A stretch of DNA of 64,000 nucleotides from positions 744,001-808,000 of the forward strand of contig CM052355.1 in NCBI GenBank assembly GCA_028551475.1, in the 5' to 3' direction. Every line of letters starts with the position of its first letter. The stretch's first letter is position 1. Position numbers and translations under genes: made by a program. Below, one piece after another: positions 34,950 to 45,118 of the stretch. Source of the stretch: Casuarina equisetifolia (Eukaryota; Streptophyta; Magnoliopsida; Fagales; Casuarinaceae). Under the pieces are notes generated by a model. That model had not been told where the DNA came from. It made no database searches and saw only the letters and a program-made list of their open reading frames with translations.

Positions 34950-35435
34950 ATGGCGGCTTCGTCGCCGGACTCTCAGAAAGTTCACTGGCACTTGACGGCA
35001 ATGGACGATCACAGCTTCGACATCCAAGGCCGCACCCTCTTCCTCACCGTGATGCTCTTCGCTGTCATCCTTATCCTTACCCTCCTCTTTCTCTACGCGC
35101 ACTGGGTCTGCCGCTACCGCGAACACGCGCCGCCGCGGACTACCCCAGCTCCTCGGCCTCGTGGTCTCGACTCCGCCGTCATCAAGAGCCTGCCCATAAC
35201 CTTGCACCGGTCAGTGGAAGCTCCGACCTCGACAGAACATGTGGAGTGCTGTATATGCCTCGGCGAGTTCGAGGACGGGGATAAGGTCAAGGTTTTGCCC
35301 CTGTGTCGACACCGTTACCATTCCGAGTGCGTAGACAGGTGGCTGAGTGGTCATTCCAGCTGCCCGTTGTGTAGAGCTTCTCTCCGAGCTGTTGCTCCGG
35401 TTGCCTCCGACGTTCCGCAGATTGTACTGGAATGA
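34950..35435 (+). CDS. ATL66: RING-H2 finger E3 ubiquitin ligase, ATL66-like
   Basis: One exon encodes 161 residues from the ATG at 34950; the frame opens earlier only with TTG. A hydrophobic membrane segment covers about 29-52. A GLD motif (72-74) precedes the RING, as in ATL proteins. The RING-H2 ligands are C100, C103, C119, H121, H124, C127, C138 and C141, with the conserved CVDRWL and SCPLCR strings. ATL proteins are membrane-anchored E3 ligases that recruit an E2 through the RING. The N-terminal [19 protein letters not shown] segment and the short length fit Arabidopsis ATL66 (At3g11110), the neighbour of the trihelix, RPL41 and clathrin genes there. Substrates are unknown to me. Confidence 0.88.
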   Translation: MAASSPDSQKVHWHLTAMDDHSFDIQGRTLFLTVMLFAVILILTLLFLYAHWVCRYREHAPPRTTPAPRPRGLDSAVIKSLPITLHRSVEAPTSTEHVECCICLGEFEDGDKVKVLPLCRHRYHSECVDRWLSGHSSCPLCRASLRAVAPVASDVPQIVLE

Positions 35436-37609
35436 ACCTCCAAAACTAGCTTTTTTCTGGGGTAATTGTCTTGTAGAATCACTATCCTAAGCCAATGTGC
35501 TCTTGTTGGCTGTATTTATCAATAGTAAATTCTCTTTACTGCAGTTTGCTGGTTTTGTTTTCACGTCCTTGACAGCCATACCTCAAAGAAACAAAGAAAG
35601 GAAAGGAAGAAAGAACAGAGACGAACAGAGTCCTGCTTTTTTGAGATCAAAATGTGTTAAACTCAGTTCATTGGGTTCTTAAATTCTGAATTAATTCGGA
35701 CGGTGAATGCTACCCGACTGCCAATTGTTTGATTAATTTCCCTCAAGAATTCTGCCCATAAAATCTCAAATTTTGAACATGAAATCCAGGTTTATAAGTT
35801 GATTTTGCGCAGACTTCTCAGATAGAGCAAAAGAATTAAACAAAAGTAAGCCATATTAAATCTGATCAATGGCTCTGAGTTGGTCTACCTCTGTTATTAC
35901 CTTTAGCAAAATTCAAGCCAAGGAGATTGATGAAGCCGGAGATCCAGAGATGGACTTGACGTTACAGCGGTCAAGTGACCTCGGAAGACCGCCATCGGGG
36001 AGACAGACAGGTCGCATCCTCCCGGTACGTAGTCAGCCTAAGAAGATCAAATCATAGAGACAGGAATCAGACACGTCTTGTAGAACTTGTATTGGAATAT
36101 TTAATGACGAATGTAACATCTGAGGTTGTCACTCCCGACTTCCGAGTCAGAAAAGGCGGAAAAGAATTCGTTTCTTGGGCGAATCTGACGAAGATCAGAT
36201 CATCTTTTCTATTTATAGTGTTACAGATCTTAAGTAAATGATCTAGATTTTACCTGTCATCTTAGTTTTCTCTTCCGGTGAACATACGTCGGCGATTGTT
36301 CATCGGTAATTCACCAATTTGCAGAGTCTCTGGTGTACGAGATGGAGTATCGGACGGTACACGCATGTGAGAAAAAGTAAATATGGTATCGGATTCGGGA
36401 AATCACGCGACAATCCTAGACAACCAGAACCTCTGGTAGTTCCTTTTCATGGCATCTTCCTTTAGGTTAAAGAATCTGTCTTTATTAAACACAGCCATGG
36501 TGAAAAAGGCGATTATTAGGCCTGAGATGGTGACCGAAAGAGATTCAACTTCGTTCATCAACTTCGCAGAGCTTTCCTGAACTATAAAAGTCTTCAGATT
36601 TGGGAATCTGGTTGAACACTTCTTGAGTGTGGAGAAATGCATGTTTAAATCCCAAGACTTTGTGTATCTAGATTATTCTCCTTTAATGAAAAGTATTATG
36701 TTGCAGATGTTCAGCCTGATATTGACAAGGTATGAATGCCAGTCTTGTTAAATGCAGGTGTATAAGCTAGTTTTTGAGATAAGAATAAATTTTTTTAATA
36801 ATATAAAAATTATTTATTACGTCCATGTAAATAATGCGAGATAACTTATATTTTTAATATTTTTTTCTTTTTTTAACCATTTGAATTTGATCATAATCCT
36901 AAGTTGATCAAGTAATCACGTAACAAGGCTTGGAATAATGGATGTATAGACCTCATTAAGAGAATTATAAGTCCACCAGTTCTTTAAGATTATAAAAATT
37001 ATAACCATGATTTTTTTAGACCTTTCTAGTTTCCATTGTCCGCATTAATGTTTATTTTGGAGCATTATCCATGGAGAATTTTCGAAGATTATGGAGTGGA
37101 TGGTAGGTTATGAAACGAATTTATCTTTTATAGATGAAAATAAATCACAAATTTAATGCTAAGTAGAAAGGCTTCCATCCATAGTGAGAGCGCTAGCTCA
37201 TGAATTAATGATTTAACCTCGTACATAAAACAATTCATAATGTTGATAAATTTGCAATTGTCAAGCCTCGTTAAGCATCCTTAGAATTCAGAATTTTCTG
37301 ATAATGCTCATGGTAAAAAAAAACTAAAGATACAATTTAACAAAGCCTTCCATCCATAGTGGACAAGCTTAACAATCTGTAGCAGGTCCAAGCCCAATAA
37401 GTTTTTGGGCCTATTCATCGGAAAGATATGAAGCCCAATATCTCCATAAGCCTGAATCTGGCCGACTATACTTTAGGGTTTCTTCCCGAGTCACTATAAA
37501 TATTCTCGGTACCAGAGACCCCAAGACCATTCTAGATCGTCTATCTTTTTTCTGCGCTGGCTAGGGTTTTGAGGCGAGAAAGAAAGGAGAATCAAGGCAT
37601 CGAATCACC
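35436..37609. other. Intergenic between ATL66-like and RPL41 genes
   Basis: It contains RING 3' sequence and AT-rich spacer, then the RPL41 promoter at the right end. A 79-codon minus frame with a true ATG lies at 36403-36642, and a plus frame at 35975-36241. Neither has a recognisable domain. A worn LTR-like end may lie near 36765-36900. Confidence 0.5.
37391..37503 (+). promoter_or_regulatory. RPL41 promoter: three site II elements, telo-box and TATA
   Basis: Site II elements (TGGGCC or TGGGCT) occur at 37391-37396 (minus), 37406-37411 (plus) and 37432-37437 (minus). A perfect telo-box TTAGGGTTT is at 37473-37481, and CTATAAATAT at 37494-37503 is a good TATA box. A second TAGGGTTT lies in the leader at 37562-37569. 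This combination is typical of plant ribosomal-protein promoters responding to TCP factors in growing cells. Confidence 0.8.
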
Positions 37610-37785
37610 ATGAGAGCTAAGGTATGCTCGTTCTGGTTGAGTTTATCTTTTCGGAACCTTAGCGTTGGCTTGTTTTGATGACTAGCGTTGGTTTTGGGTT
37701 TTGATTTTTGATTTTCCAGTGGAAGAAGAAGCGTATGAGGAGGTTGAAGAGGAAGCGCCGAAAGATGAGGCAGAGATCCAAGTAG
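37610..37785 (+). CDS. RPL41: Ribosomal protein eL41, two exons
   Basis: Exon 1 (37610-37621) encodes MRAK and exon 2 (37720-37785) encodes the remaining 21 residues. Together they give a 25-residue, almost wholly basic peptide starting MRAKWKKKRMRRLKRKRR and ending RQRSK. This is the entire eL41 protein of the 60S ribosomal subunit, among the smallest known eukaryotic proteins. The 98-base intron has GT-AG ends and a TTTTCCAG acceptor. The gene is too short for ordinary open-frame searches and is easily missed. It is the shared anchor of the three Arabidopsis segments (At3g11120, At2g40205, At3g56020) resembling this window. Confidence 0.97.
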
Positions 37786-39355
37786 TTCTTTTACCAACAA
37801 TAAGTCGTTTCCGTTTTGGTGTCTAATCTTTTACTGATTAGAGAGTCGTAGTGTTTTATCTGTTTTCGTGCTGGGATTAAGGTCTGGAAACTTCATTATG
37901 TTACCGCTTAATGAGATTTTGTATTAAGGTTCTAAACTTTTATGCTTATAGTGATGTTGAAATCGAAGTTCTCTATTTTTACGCTTATTTTCAATGATGT
38001 TCTTGATGAGGTTCTAGTTTATTCGTTGGCTTGCCGATGATATCTTGGATGGAAGAATGAAATTTTTTTTAAGCACTTGTTTTCCTATTCCTGCCATAGA
38101 TTCGGGATGCCAAAGGTGTACCCTCAAAAAGTGTGGTTATACATGGGTAAGGCGATTTTCTGTCTGGCATTAAGTCTCCGTTATGCTATAATGGTCACTG
38201 ATCTCTGGTTCAGAGAGAATTAGCATGTGGTTTCACGACCCATTCTTATATTGAGTTTTGTGTCTACGGAGTTTTATGCCGAGTTCGTAGTGTGCCTCGG
38301 CAACCTCTCTCCATGGTTTGGAGATGTTGAGGTTTGGAGATGTTGATAGCACAGTTTTTTCAACAATGAGATGACAACTGAGTCAAATTTCATGGGATAT
38401 AGATTGTTTGGTAGTCAGGAAAACCATAGATACTTCAATTGGGCATCCATTTTGGGAGCGGAAAGGTGTGGTGGCGACAATGCTACATGTGCTCTCCCTT
38501 GATCTTTTTGGGAGAGGTTTAGATTTACTCATAGGATTTAACCAGTCTTGTAGCCCTTCTGTGCTGCCTAAGAAGGGCTTATTAGGCATCAGGATCTGCA
38601 GTTTATGGAGGCTTTGGTCTGGACTTGGGTTTTCCGTTTACTTCTAGGAAAATTCCAATAAGCATATATCCTTGGTTTAAGAATGAGCAGCATTAATGTG
38701 CTCTACTCTTTGAAGTCATCTGTTTATGGCTTGCTGTTGTGCATGTGGATTACAAATCCTCGTTTAACAATCATGAAAAGATTAATTGTCTGTAGTAGTT
38801 ACGTACAGAACAGGGGTGGCTCTGACCATTGAGCAAAACTACAGGACTCTTAAGGTCTATGCGTTTTTTATCATATGTTGAAGTGAGGAAATCTCCTTTT
38901 GTACCTGCGGATGCAGACTAATAATAGATTACTGGGAGCCTTTAGGATTCGACCCCCCTGGATATCAAAAGGGTTTTCTCGACCTATAACTATATCTCAG
39001 CAATATTGTAACTTCAGTTTCCATTCGGGATATGTTTGCAGCTAATGATCGTAAAGGCCATTTTCAATTTTAAAATCGGTTTACAAGAACGAAATACAAT
39101 AGTTAATACATCACTGACATTGGGAACGAAAACAATAGTTAATACATAATTGACATTGGGAACGAAAAACGTACAGAGCCGAAACAAGCTTTTGAGATCA
39201 AAAAACGTACTCAGCGAACAAATTCACAATTCAACTTCTCATCTACAGGGTTCTCGATCCCAACACTCGTGGATTGAAAACTGACTTCAAAAAGAATAAA
39301 CACGATGTGCATAAATTGAAAGCGCTAGGCGAGAAGAATAAACACGACGACCCTT
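37786..39355. other. Intergenic between RPL41 and the MYB gene
   Basis: It holds the RPL41 3' untranslated region and spacer. A small hairpin (GCCGAG with CTCGGC, about 38279-38302) and a 36-bp tandem duplication at 39096-39167 are the only structures seen. The plus frame at 38408-38647 has no recognisable domain. Confidence 0.55.
39096..39167. repeat. 36-bp tandem duplication
   Basis: Units 39096-39131 and 39132-39167 both read ACAATAGTTAATACAT and then TGACATTGGGAACGAAA, with few differences. It lies about 190 bases past the MYB stop codon, in the likely 3' region. Confidence 0.88.
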
Positions 39356-40129
39356 CTACAGGCCCTTCTGGGCTGAAGCGGGGTCACTGCCACTCTTTGC
39401 ATGTAAACTCTCCATGTAGCGCTTGACTTCGGCAGCTATCATCTTCTGCATCATCGTCAACAAACACGTATCCTCCCGGTTCCTCAGGTCACGCGCGGCC
39501 TTCTCTTCATCCTCCTCTTCCTCCTCTTCCTCCTCTTCCTCCTCTTCCTCTTCCTTCGCTTCTGCTTCCTCTTCTTTTAGTTTCTCACCCGTAGGTAATG
39601 ATAGAGAGAGCGTCAGTGAAGTTTCGTGGGGCCTCATTGTAGTTTTTGGGCCGTAGGGACTACGGTGCTCGGGGGAGGGGCTCAATCTCTGCCGTTTCAG
39701 TCCAGAGTCGGACTCCGACGAGAAAGCAGAAGTTTCAGCCCCGGAACGCTTGGATGCTGAGTAGGCATCAGAGGAGAACTCGCGACGACGACGTAGCGTG
39801 GAGTTCCAGTGATTCTTAATGGCGTTATCGGTACGCCCGGGCAACATGCGGGCTATGGTTGCCCACCTGTTGCCGTGAACGGCGTGGACCTGGAAGATGA
39901 TCTCGTCCTCCTCGGGAGTGAACGGGCGATGCTGCACCAACGGGCTCAGCTGATTGCACCACCGTAGCCGGCAAGACTTGCCGGAACGGCCCGGAATGCC
40001 TTGGCTTATCAGGGACCAATTGCGGGCACCGTGCTGCTCCACCAGCCTGATGAGCGTGGCGTCCTCTTGCGGACTCCACGACCCCTTGATCCGATCGCCA
40101 TCATTCTTCTTCTGAACTACAGTCATCAT
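39356..40129 (-). CDS. R2R3-MYB transcription factor, subgroup 22-like, with LxLxL motif
   Basis: One exon encodes 257 residues from the ATG at 40129; the frame opens three codons earlier only with GTG. Repeat R2 covers about 13-62 (W18, W38, W57; [17 protein letters not shown]) and R3 about 66-115 (F70, W89, W108; [19 protein letters not shown]). Lack of introns and the SLTLSLSLP stretch, an EAR-type LxLxL motif at 172-178, fit the MYB44/70/73/77 subgroup, which acts in ABA, auxin and stress responses and can repress. Yet R2 and R3 also have differences (for example [20 protein letters not shown]), and a nearly pure glutamate run occupies about 187-206. I therefore place it near subgroup 22 without naming an orthologue. 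Confidence 0.88.
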   Translation of the reverse strand: MMTVVQKKNDGDRIKGSWSPQEDATLIRLVEQHGARNWSLISQGIPGRSGKSCRLRWCNQLSPLVQHRPFTPEEDEIIFQVHAVHGNRWATIARMLPGRTDNAIKNHWNSTLRRRREFSSDAYSASKRSGAETSAFSSESDSGLKRQRLSPSPEHRSPYGPKTTMRPHETSLTLSLSLPTGEKLKEEEAEAKEEEEEEEEEEEEEEDEEKAARDLRNREDTCLLTMMQKMIAAEVKRYMESLHAKSGSDPASAQKGL

Positions 40130-41471
40130 TCCCCCCACGACCTCACGATGACATTGGGAATTTTGTTGGAGGATTTGATTGTTACAAACCAGATTATATC
40201 GGCGTCGGTTTCATGACGAATGGTTGTTGGCGTGAACCGCAAAACCGCTACTTCACATAACGACTTACTTGTTTCTGTTATTCCATGGCTCTTATTCTGT
40301 GCGCGTGGATTGGAAATGAGGTTCTGAGATTTGAAGAAGGAGACGAATGGTTGGAGTTATAACCGCCCCTCGCCTAAGAATTCTAAAAGCTTGGGATTAT
40401 GGATTCAACGGCTCTCTTTCCAGCTCCGAAACTGCTTTTTCTGTTCAAATTTATTAACCGGAAGAAGGTGACGAAACGTGTAACGGCTATGCGTTTCGTG
40501 TGAGGGTTGGCCGGAGGAAGCGTCCAACGAAGATTGCGGGAAGCAGGTATGAGAGAGATCAGGGGTTACGGCGACGGTTGACGACACGTAGAAGTTGCCG
40601 TACAATGCCAAGCCTCGACAGTTACCACATGCTCTTGTCTACTCAGCTGTAACTTACTTGGATGGCTGATCTGGTGGTGCGGTCGTTGTTCCTGGGATTC
40701 CACGATTGAAACGGAGGCCGTTGATCAGTGTCTCGTTGATGGGGATCCTGCGGTTGATTAGATAGAGATTTTGGTTGGCGAATCCATGTTTCGGGCTTTC
40801 TATTTTGGTCCGTGTTTTTCATCTGTAAGTTTCCTATTTCTATGCCATGGGCTGGGCTGGGCTGGGCTGGGATGTTGGGCCTCGATGTGTCCAAGGTTAT
40901 TGGGACGCATACCAGTAAGAACATGTGTTAATGAAAAGTACCAAGATTGTGTCTAAAACCTTGATTTTTTTTTCTATTTAGGTGGTAATCTCCCGTAACT
41001 TTAAGAGACAATAAATAACTAAAGCTAATTAACATTTGTTAACATGTTTTCTATGGTTGAAAAAAAAAAAATACAAAGACCCAACCAATAATTTGTAATA
41101 TGGTAAATTGTAACTCAATATGGTAAAGTAATGAAAATTTAGTGGATAAAAAAGCACTACTCTTGGCCTAAACTCTTAACAGAACACAAAATAATAATTG
41201 AACAAATCCAATTTTTAACATTTGCTCTCAGATTTGTTTTGGGGGAGACAGATTGAGAGAAAGAAGGAAAAGGTTGAAAGTGGTCACACAAGGGACTCCA
41301 CTACTTCCTTTTATGGTAGGAATCCACAAGAAGAATTCGCGTGCTCGTACCACCAAACATTTCTACGTTTCCCTGTCAATGTCTGTTCGTGGGCACACCA
41401 TGTCCCAAGGGGTGAAAAAGTGACAATGAAAGCAGTGTGACTCTCATGTGGCCCGGCGATGATCGGCGACA
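40130..41471. other. Intergenic: MYB promoter and bHLH51 3' region
   Basis: A GGGCT pentamer repeated about four times lies at 40849-40871. The rest has no gene-like frame; AT-rich DNA from about 40970 leads into the bHLH51 3' end. Confidence 0.55.
40849..40871 (+). repeat. Short GGGCT tandem array
   Basis: About four and a half copies of GCTGG/GGGCT run from 40849 to 40871. Each copy contains TGGGCT, the site II core, and a further TGGGCC lies at about 40876. It sits about 720 bases upstream of the MYB start, so a regulatory role is only possible. Confidence 0.8.
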
Positions 41472-42494
41472 TCACTGTGAATAGTAAGGAGGAAAGAAAA
41501 AACTCTGCCTTTTGCTTCTGATACGACACTTTGATGCCATAGATGATGATGCAAGCTTTGACAAAACTAGGTTTAGGGACTGTTTCAGATTGCTCAGGCA
41601 AGCGCCGGCTTCCCGTTCCTCGGTGCAAAGCACCAAGGTGCTCTTGATTCTGCCACCCACACTAGCTATGTCGGCTTTCACTGCTGTTAGTCGTAGCCCT
41701 TTAAGGACTTGGATGATCTCCGGAAACAGCTCCGGCTGATCCTCACAGCAAAAGGAAGCCCTTATCAGAACATTGTGCTCGCTTTTGTCGACACCGGCGG
41801 GGTTTACATCTTGAGTGAGATCGCAATCGATGGTTACTTCATCCACTTCTGTTGGAAGTGAGCAGGCTTTGCTAGCTTCCGTGGCTTTTCGCTTAAGATC
41901 CTTCACATGATCAATCGCTCTTCCCAACAGAGCTGCCTTGTCCATCTACATAAAACAACATATCGGTTAATTTCCGATGCTTTTTCTCTTTGAATTTTGG
42001 TTGCAAACGATAGAATTGTAGGATATAATCATACTGATTCCCAAATCCCTTCTGAAATAGGAGCAGAAGTGTTTGATATCTTATATCTTATTTCTGTTTG
42101 CAATCATTAAGCTAAAACCTTCTCCACACTCTTAAAAGGCCAGTGATTATCTGAACAGAAAAATAATGAAGAGTAACCTATCTAAATTTACAGACTTTGT
42201 TCTTACCTTATCAGACTTGGGAATCAGCTTCCTAAGACTCGCAAGCTGTGCATTAATCCTGTCCCTCCGCCGCTTCTCCGCTTGGCTATGGCTCCTGGAA
42301 GAACTCGCCCCGCCGTCTTCTGCAACTCCTCCTTCGGGTGGGAGCCCATGGAACTGGAACCTGGCATCGGCAGAGGCTGACACACTCGGCGGTAGTGGCC
42401 ATGGAAGTGGAAAAGACGACTTGTTATCCCCTGCGCCATGACACGGAGCCCAAGTCGCCCCTTCAGGCCAATCAGAATAGTAGCAGTTCTCCAT
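41472..42494 (-). CDS. BHLH51: bHLH transcription factor, bHLH51-like, two exons
   Basis: Exon 1 is 42494-42207 and exon 2 is 41945-41472, joined by a GTAAGA donor and TAG acceptor after SDK, giving 253 residues. The ATG at 42494 begins MENCYYSDW; upstream in-frame sequence opens only with TTG. The basic region SRSHSQAEKRRRDRINAQL carries the H-E-R residues (H69, E73, R77) for E-box binding. Helix 2 is DKAALLGRAIDHVKDLKRKA. The C-terminal half holds an ACT-like region (VLIRASFCCEDQPELFPEII) and ends CRIRSKRQSFFFPPYYSQ, closely recalling Arabidopsis bHLH51 (At2g40200). The intron inside the loop of the HLH is conserved in this group. The neighbouring ALG11 and RPL41 genes are also its neighbours in Arabidopsis. 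Confidence 0.93.
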
Positions 42495-45118
42495 GGCCGA
42501 AAACTCGAGAACTCCCAACTCTCTCTCTGCTTTTTATGACGCACTTCACCTACTGTTTCCAGCACTCTGCAAGTTATGATCCAGTTATCTTGATTGCGAT
42601 TGGGGAGTTATCGAGTGAGCTTTACTCAGTCAAATGAAAATCGTGTTTGGCCTCATTTGCCTGTCACCTCAGAATGACAACTTGTCGATGAATATAACAA
42701 ACAACTTGAAAGTTCAAGGATCTTCAAGATTTGAGGAGAAGAAAAAGATGTTTTTGGGCAAAAAAAAATTTACCCCAATGGTAAATTTTAAATTTTTACA
42801 TTTTTATAGATTTTTTATGCTTTTTTTGTTAGATAAATAGGAACGTAAGAGATTTGAGCATAGAACCTGATGATAAATTGCCAACTAAGTCACAAGGCTG
42901 TTAATAAAACATTTTACTACTTAAAAATACACTATACCATTGTATTATAATCATGGGACAGAATTTTGGTCTTGTACGATGAACTGACGCAGGTAACAGT
43001 GGTAGATCTAGAGGGAATGAGTTCTTCTGTGATCCAACAACAAAAGTGTTTTCTCATAATTGACTCACCAGTTGTTTTCGGTAGGTAGGCTCCATTTTTG
43101 GGGTGGACATTATAAGAAGGATTTCCAGGGTAATCAATTGCCTCATTTTCATAGCAGGATCCCCTTCAGTCAATATAACTGTCGTACCAAAATTCTTGAT
43201 AGAGTCATTCTAACTGAAACTCAAATGCCCTCTCTCGACGGAATAAGAACATGCAACAAATTCACATTCTATGGCCTTTCAGCCAACTATTCAATTATAA
43301 AAACGTGTGGCAAATAGTTTTGAATTGTAAAACAAGGTCTTGAGTGTTAATATCAGGATTAGCATGAAGTAGTGATATTGTCAATTAAAGCTTTTTTTTT
43401 TTTTTTTGGTTATCTATAAATATAAAACTTTAAGAAATCCTAAATTTGGATATGTTATTTTCTAAGCCATCACAATGACCAAGAAAAAAACATAAGTAGA
43501 GAGAAGAGATTGGTAGATCCAGAACCACATAAAAACCCTCGTTTTTAGCTATTGTTGCATGTGCATTTGCTAGATGATTTGCATTATTGCTTTAACAATA
43601 AATGTTGCATTATTAGCAACACAAAAGGCATTTTCTGCCCGTACTGAAATGTCTTTATACTGTTTTGAACAAACATAGCTCAGCAGATGGTGCCCAAGAA
43701 AGATTCATGTTTGAAGATCTTGACGACAAACCACCCTAACCCTTCTCATTCTAATTTCTTTCTCCAGGTTCTAAAGAGCAGGGTGCTCGACAACAGCAAC
43801 CAAACGAAGCTTTCACTGTAAATTTCATGGTGGTGAAGTTTTTAGGCTTAACATTTGGTGGGTCGAAGGTTTTGGGGCTTGGGATTTCCCCATCCATCGT
43901 TTGGCGTGAAGAGAACTCCAAGTAGACCCCTCAACAGAGGGGCCTTGCTTGTCTTCTTCCTCGTGTTCTCTCCGAAAGTGTGTCCTACAGAAGCGAACCA
44001 GAGAGCTTCAATCACCACAAATGGCGTTGTCAAAATCGTAGGGTCCAACACATCGAGACTCACCATAAAGAAGATCTTAAAGTTTGATACGACCACTGAT
44101 CTTCCAAAAGTACTACCGCAATATTGTGTGGTTTTTATCATTCCGTATTTGCTTATAGCCTGCACTTCTATCCGCTCGGGACCACGAGAGCGCGCTTTTT
44201 AGGTTCCGCTTCTTTGACAAAGTGGTGCGAAGATTTTATTGTCGGCAGTATCCACGATCAAAATGTGCCCAATCTGCGTGCCCAGTGAACATTTACAAGC
44301 ACACTTCCGACGGCTCAAGTTTGACAAGACGGCGATGTTGACGAAGCAAGAACGTGGCATAGTCATCATAGAATACACAACACGATCAAGCTACGGGATC
44401 ACGGGGTGGTGGAAGAGGTTCAACCCTGGTTGATGTTTGCGTCATGTACATCTTTCATGATATCACCTCCAATTATAGATATATACACACAACACAAATA
44501 GAAAAACTGTTGAATAGCAGCACCTACTCCCAACTGAGGGAGACGATTGTCTACATAGTTTGTGGTTGGTCTTCTATATCTACACAGAAACAATTGTCTC
44601 ACTAGTTTTAGAAGTGTCAGATTTGGTCATCTGTCTTAACTGGCAAAGCTCAATTAGACATCCCACGGAGAGCAGGTGTATCATGTAACAAACACAATAC
44701 AACAAATACAAACGAGCATTGAGAATTATGTAGACTGGAAACAGACTCATTATTTGAAGATTTGCATAAACCTAAGAGAGTAGGACATAAGTCAGAGCCT
44801 CAGCTTCTTGTTAACCTGCATATACAGCAGACATTCCAGGAAAGAAGGGGGTTGAGACAGCAGGAGTAAAGTCAGGGAATTGAATTGGTTGTGCTGCAGC
44901 TATAACAGCATTCAAAGCAGTAAATATTGCCACCGACACATGGCCTGACTGAGCATGTTTTTTGTACAATCAAGTATATATATCTTCCTTGTTGCAACAT
45001 CCTATTCCTGCAGAAGATGAGTGTCCGAAGTACCTGACATTCAGCTACTTTCTGATTTACAAGGAAAAATTAAGAAGGTAAGTTTTCCCAAAAATGCAGA
45101 ACCCCACTGCAGTCCACC
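42495..45118. other. Intergenic of 2.6 kb with an unidentified region near 43830-44440
   Basis: The bHLH51 promoter is at the left. A weak SINE-like string is on the minus strand at about 42846-42905. From 43827 to about 44440 the base composition becomes coding-like and several frames are open in turn on the plus strand (43855-44202, 44239-44433), but I recognise no family. The 3' untranslated region of the 45119 gene lies at the right, perhaps with a further intron (acceptor-like site near 45010, donor-like site near 44817). Confidence 0.4.

Noticed and set aside
38279-38302. Short hairpin after RPL41 as a possible microRNA or snoRNA
   Set aside because: The stem is only about seven base pairs, with no conserved mature sequence and no paired C/D boxes.
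40130-40138. Upstream GTG start for the MYB protein
   Set aside because: Plant translation starts at ATG; an ATG lies three codons downstream.
42495-42518. Upstream TTG start for bHLH51
   Set aside because: Not an ATG; the ATG at 42494 gives the N-terminus expected for bHLH51.
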